The notes beneath the pieces were generated by a model. The model saw only the letters and a list, made by a program, of their open reading frames with translations. It had not been told where the DNA came from and made no database searches. A stretch of DNA of 64,000 bases from Acanthochromis polyacanthus (taxonomy: Eukaryota > Chordata > Actinopteri > Pomacentridae): the NCBI RefSeq assembly GCF_021347895.1, contig NC_067122.1, forward strand, positions 37,294,215-37,358,214, given 5' to 3'. The translations under genes were made by a program, and so were the position numbers. Shown piece after piece: positions 59,830 to 64,000 of this stretch (the stretch's first letter is position 1; the number at the start of each line of letters is the position of its first letter).

Positions 59830-60070
59830 GTCAAAGAGGGTCAATGTCTAAGCTGTGAGTGAGAATGTTTAGCAATTCACCATCCGTCCTTCCCTCAGAT
59901 ACAAGTTTTAAAAAAGCTTCTTTGAAACACACTGATGCATCAAGTGACCCGTGCGTTTGCAAAAATTGTTGCCTGAAAGCATGAATGAGCTTAAGGTAAT
60001 TAGACTCGTCGTAATTATTGATGCCTAATTTAACCGGCTGATTCTCAAGATGCATAAGTTCATCTTAAGT
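59830..60070. promoter_or_regulatory. Candidate conserved non-coding element
   Basis: Repeat-free block with 'ttgcaaaaattgttgcctga', 'aaggtaattagactcgtcgt', 'aattattgatgcctaattta' and 'attctcaagatgcataag'. TAATTA and TGCATAA (POU-like) cores cluster within about 110 bp. The open minus-strand frame here has no family resemblance. Confidence 0.35.
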
Positions 60071-61020
60071 AGTAGCAGGAAAAGCTGAGGTACCTGAGAT
60101 TCAAGAGTCTACAGCCCAGAGCTCTCATAAGGTGATGTCTGAAAACTGCCTACAGCACAATAATCTTTACTATTCTATCTACACCGAGCAGGACAAGTAG
60201 TTCACCTCTCACTGGAGCAATTAAACTATTTTGACTTTATCCTTAATTGACTGTTTTTAACTGCTTATATGCCAAATGTTTCATGAGTGGGGATTCTGTT
60301 TTGTTCGTGCTTGTGGATGTGCACAAGGACAAGTCCACATGCGCATAGAAGTGCAAACCAAACTCTACATTCCCATTCTCAGAGATGTTTGTCTCAAAAT
60401 AAATGTAGTATGTGACCTTGGACATGGTGGGTAAGGCAGCCAATGTGAAAGGACGATAAAGTCCTAGTTTAGACACGAAAACCGAGTAGTTATTCTACTG
60501 TGCCTTGTCAAGATCAGGCAACAAAATCACTTAATTAGAATACAGGAAATATGTCATGTTTTGGAATGGAATATGAGCATTTCACTGCACATTTGAAGCT
60601 TCTCCTTCATTTTCTGAGTTACCATGGTGAAGTTCAACTTCAACTAATTTATAATAGACTGGCTGAAAGGAAGCGAAACTGATGCTGTAAAATACGCGGT
60701 GATAATATGTTGATTAGAAATGTATTTGGGATATGTTACAAGCAAACATAATCCAACAGAAAATGCTTTTTTCATTAGAGCCAAACTGAGAATGCAGTTT
60801 AGTTGCATAGGAAGGGAATTTTGTGGAGCCTGTGTTGGCAGGTGATGAGATATCCATCCATTTAAGTGATATTCCACAAAGAAGCATACGTTTCCTTTCC
60901 AGTTACTGATTTAATCCTTAAAAACTTATCATTGTATATCAAAGTTATGTATTATATAAATGTCTGTAGAATGTGCAGTCGTGAAGTCCCTGCCTCTATC
61001 TGCCCATTCCTTCCCTCCCA
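60071..61020. other. Intronic stretch without recognised genes
   Basis: Unique sequence. Nothing identifiable. Confidence 0.4.
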
Positions 61021-61445
61021 CTGCAGCTCAGCACACCAGCTCACTTCAAACACTGTAAAACTACTCTACAGTGGACAGCAGCAAGTTGTAATATTGAAGT
61101 AATTCAGCAAAATAAAGTACAGCCCGAAATTATTCATCAAATTTTGACTTAAAGTTACTTTTATTCAACGAGCAAGTTTGTTTGTTTTTTTTGATTGGAA
61201 ATGACACAGGTGTTTCCCAAAAGATAAGATGATGTACAAGAGTCATCACTGTGGAAAAAATAGTTTCTCAGCTTGTATTTACATTTTTAAGGAACTTTAA
61301 GTTGAAATTTTCTAGGGGTATGACTAATTTGGGGCTTCACTGTATGTTTAAACTGCAGTTTTCCAGACGAATAAGGATTCAGAAAGTCCCACCCTGCACC
61401 CTGGCAGGAAGGACTTCTAAGGTTTGTTACCAATGAAACCTTTCA
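61021..61445. repeat. Unassigned dispersed repeat, family U1, copy 3, split by a MITE
   Basis: The left part (61021-61117) has 'ctcagcacaccagctcactt', 'caaacactgtaaaactact' and 'gaagtaattcag'. The right part (about 61365-61445) has 'cagaaagtcccaccctgca' and 'taaggtttgttaccaatgaa'. The two halves of the family are separated by a Tc1-type element. Confidence 0.65.
61120..61342. mobile_element. Tc1-type MITE nested in U1 copy 3
   Basis: It lies between TA dinucleotides (61118-61119 and 61343-61344). The left end 'cagcccgaaattattcatc' and the right end read inward 'cagtgaagccccaaattag' are inverted, with small deletions in the left. The internal text 'gacttaaagttacttttatt', 'ggaaatgacacaggtgtttc' and 'gatgtacaagagtcatcac' matches, from memory, the terminal region of a fish Tc1 family. 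No transposase is present. Confidence 0.8.
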
Positions 61446-62217
61446 AATCTTCAAACTTCTTTGCCTCATGATGTGTCTGCTAGCATATAGAAACCATCAT
61501 ATGGACCAGTGTGAAGGTAGAAACACAGATTTTAACAGGAGAGTGTCTTTAAAATGCTTGTTTTGCGAGTGTTTTATGAGCAAGAAAATGCATTTATCAC
61601 ATTTGTTAGACAACAAGGATACATACAATGTGATTTGGCAAATAATCACTCGTACTTTTTTGTTTGTTTGTTTGCATCAAAAACACATATAAGCCACTTT
61701 GTATTTGCAGTGAGGACCACTGTCTGTGAATCTAAAACCAGAGTGTTTATTCCACAAACAAACACTGATCTGTACATCCTTCCTTGTGATTTAGTCGGGG
61801 TTTACTTTTAATAAAAGCAAGAGCTCACTGTGGAACTTTAAAATGCCATCGGTTTTGGGATTACTCAGACCTTGAACACTCATCAGGACAAATACACACA
61901 GTGTGAAAACTCCTGCTGATGTGTTTTGAATGGCATCTATGGGGTCAACAAACTATACAGCCACTGAAAGCAAAAGTTTTCCAATTCAGTCAGTATGAAC
62001 CATTTTATAATACCAACTAGCAACAATAGATCCTTAGTTTGTGTTAGGAGTGCACATCTACAGCAAAATCCTACTTTTTTTTTAACCTTTTCTGTTGTCT
62101 CTAGAGGCATGTGTTGAAATTACTATGTGCTGCACATTATTTTCACAATGAGAGCTCAAAAAACTAAATACTTTCAACCCTTTTGTGAATTGATACACTG
62201 TTTACAATGACCAAATG
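61446..62217. other. Intronic stretch without recognised genes
   Basis: Unique AT-rich sequence. Nothing identifiable. Confidence 0.4.
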
Positions 62218-63060
62218 GGGAGAGTGGGGTAAGATGAGCCTGTGTGTCAGTTGAGCCACCTCTTGTTTCTAGAAAACCATGGAAGAAACTGGTTGTGTGA
62301 CCAAATATTTTTTGAAGAGTTATTCATTCCACTCTCTCAGTGAACAGAAGGAACACATGGAGTATGAGGTCACCAAATTCTAGTTAAAGTACAAAGTAAA
62401 TTTTTCATGTTTTTCATTTTACGGGAGTTGTGTCGAAACAATTCTGGAGACATCTGAAATCATTTCACATAGGTGTTAGTGCATTAGTAAGCTACAATGT
62501 GAGGATGAAATGTTTGCTTGAAGTTAACTCTAAAATGCCTTTTGTTAAATGGTGGCAGTGGGGTTAGTTGCACCATTGGCTCCCACCTATGATTATTAGT
62601 AAATACTGACATTACTGTAAATCTATAGCTATATGTTGAACAAGAGCCCAGGTTTGTAGAAATGACAGGAAAAATGTTCTATTTTGAACAAGATTTTGGC
62701 TTTAAATGTGTATATTTTTATCTTTAAATACAACTTTGGCATTGAATTTGTCTTGCTTTGATATAGCATTATATAAGGTACAAAATTTTCTATTTTACTT
62801 CAACATAACTGATGGCACAATTTACCCCAACATATTTTCTCCAAGCATTTCATTTACCCCTTACCTATTGCAAGTTGAGACAAGAAAAATACTTTTTTTT
62901 TAAAAATTTATATTTTAAAAACAGTTTATTTTAGATCCAAACCAATTATATCCAGGGATGCCCTGAAGTATACGTACGTTTGATTTTTAGATATTACTAT
63001 CATGCCTCCACTGTAATGACACCTCAAAGTAAAAACTGACTCATCTTACCCCACTCTCCC
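62218..63060. mobile_element. 843-bp TIR element with GGGAGAGTGGGGTAAGATGA ends
   Basis: The left end gggagagtggggtaagatga is matched exactly by the right end read inward from 63060 (complement of tcatcttaccccactctccc). Similar G-rich/C-rich motifs recur inside: 'ggcagtggggttagttgcac' at 62555 and 'cacaatttaccccaacat' at 62816. The interior is AT-rich and non-coding. No target duplication is obvious. It is probably a non-autonomous DNA transposon of unassigned superfamily. Confidence 0.75.
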
Positions 63061-64000
63061 TCGTGTATACAAATATGTTGCACACTTTTACTCTACTACT
63101 ACTTTCTTTCACTGCACTGCACTGGGCTTAAAATATGTGCTGCAGAGCGATTTTTATTTTTGTTTGCTGAAAAATAGGAATTTCAAAATATTTGCTGGAA
63201 GGAGGAAACCGGTGAAATCTGAAGTTTTATGGTAGAGTTCTGGTGGAAAGTATTTTCTAGCCTAGTCAAACCTTACCTATAAAGATAAACTCACAAAAAG
63301 ATTCCCAACAGAATCAGTACCTGAGCTATGGAGGCTTTCATTAACAGGCTTTTTTTTTTGTTAAATAAAAAGCACATCCAATCCTGTTTTCAACAAGGGA
63401 GCTGCGCAACACAAAACCGCCTTTAAAACCAAACGTGTTTGGGAATAAGTTGAGCCAAGGTGATTATCTGAGCTTGTTAAAGCCGACTATCCCTGTGTGA
63501 GAACGTACAGTCAAATTAAAATGCCTTCATCAAATCAAACAAATACAGTGTCACTCTCTAGTCAGGGCTGCTGCCTTTGAGTTTAGTTTTTTGTGGTGAC
63601 TGTCCTTGAATGTGTGTCTGTGTTTGTGCCACATCAAAGTCATTGTGAGCTCACAATATTAAGTCACATAGTTGTATGGGAAGACTCAGATGCAAATGTA
63701 AAAAAAAAAATAAAAAAATGACCACACCGCTGTCATCATTAGCTAGGTAAACACAAATACACACATGCAGTGTCTTTGAGGAGTTTGTCTATGTGGCTCA
63801 TGGCAGATGGTCTAAATTATACAGCTGAGGAGAAACTGAAAATCACTGAGAGGCGGTGAGCTTTTCTCCTCTTTCACTTCCCATCTGTCTTTTTGACTGC
63901 CATTTCTCTTTTTTTCTGTTTGTAGCCCTGTTTCCTTAGGATTGTCAAAAGAAATTGAGGCAAACTTTTGAAATGCTTCAGACAAGTTTGAAAAGAAGGT
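63061..64000. other. Intronic stretch without recognised genes
   Basis: Unique sequence with short homopolymer runs (T at 63351-63359, A near 63700). No gene or repeat was recognised up to the window edge. Confidence 0.4.

Overview
The window looks like vertebrate, most likely teleost fish, nuclear DNA. It has long non-coding stretches with very long (CA)n/(TG)n arrays and many fish-type repeats: Tc1/mariner, hAT, piggyBac-like and tRNA-headed SINE elements. Only one host coding exon can be supported with good confidence. The species cannot be named from the sequence.

The host exon lies at 3536-3705 on the minus strand. It has consensus splice sites and encodes the start of the first Ig domain of an IL-1 receptor accessory protein-like protein, closer in wording to IL1RAPL2 than to IL1RAPL1. 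IL1RAPL genes are known for very large 5' introns. The simplest reading is that 1-3535 is the start of the next intron and that most or all of 3706-64000 is the intron upstream of this exon. The signal-peptide exon was not found. A weak candidate exon lies at 58809-59036 and an unassigned coding-like ORF at 46499-46750.

Layout: 0.3-1.9 kb is a nearly full-length but dead Tc1-like transposon. 1.98-2.35 kb is the first of five copies of one MITE family. 10-16.8 kb is dense in microsatellites, a decayed mariner, an IS630-type transposase scrap, SINEs and nested MITEs. 20-25 kb holds more SINE, MITE and ACTCCGCC-family copies. 27.5-28.2 kb and 34.2-34.5 kb hold a GGGGACC/TTAGGG-like repeat tied to (TG)n. 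37.1-37.6 kb is a 560-bp element with about 105-bp inverted ends and a 7-bp target duplication. 43.1-44.1 kb is an internally deleted hAT element with an 8-bp target duplication. 44.7-45.8 kb is a Tc1 relic plus a SINE. 47.5-47.8 kb is a piggyBac-like MITE. 54.5-55.2 kb is a hAT-like MITE. 61.1-61.3 kb is a Tc1-end MITE inserted into a member of an unassigned three-copy family. 62.2-63.1 kb is a TIR element.

Between these lie stretches of apparently unique intronic DNA. Several (25.3, 47.2, 52.0, 59.1 and 59.9 kb) are rich in homeodomain-like TAAT cores and poor in simple repeats, and are put forward as candidate conserved non-coding elements. No rRNA, true tRNA gene, CRISPR array or prokaryote-type system was seen. 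I found no convincing new biological system. The most interesting items are the repeat nesting, the unassigned repeat families and the candidate enhancers inside a synaptic adhesion gene.
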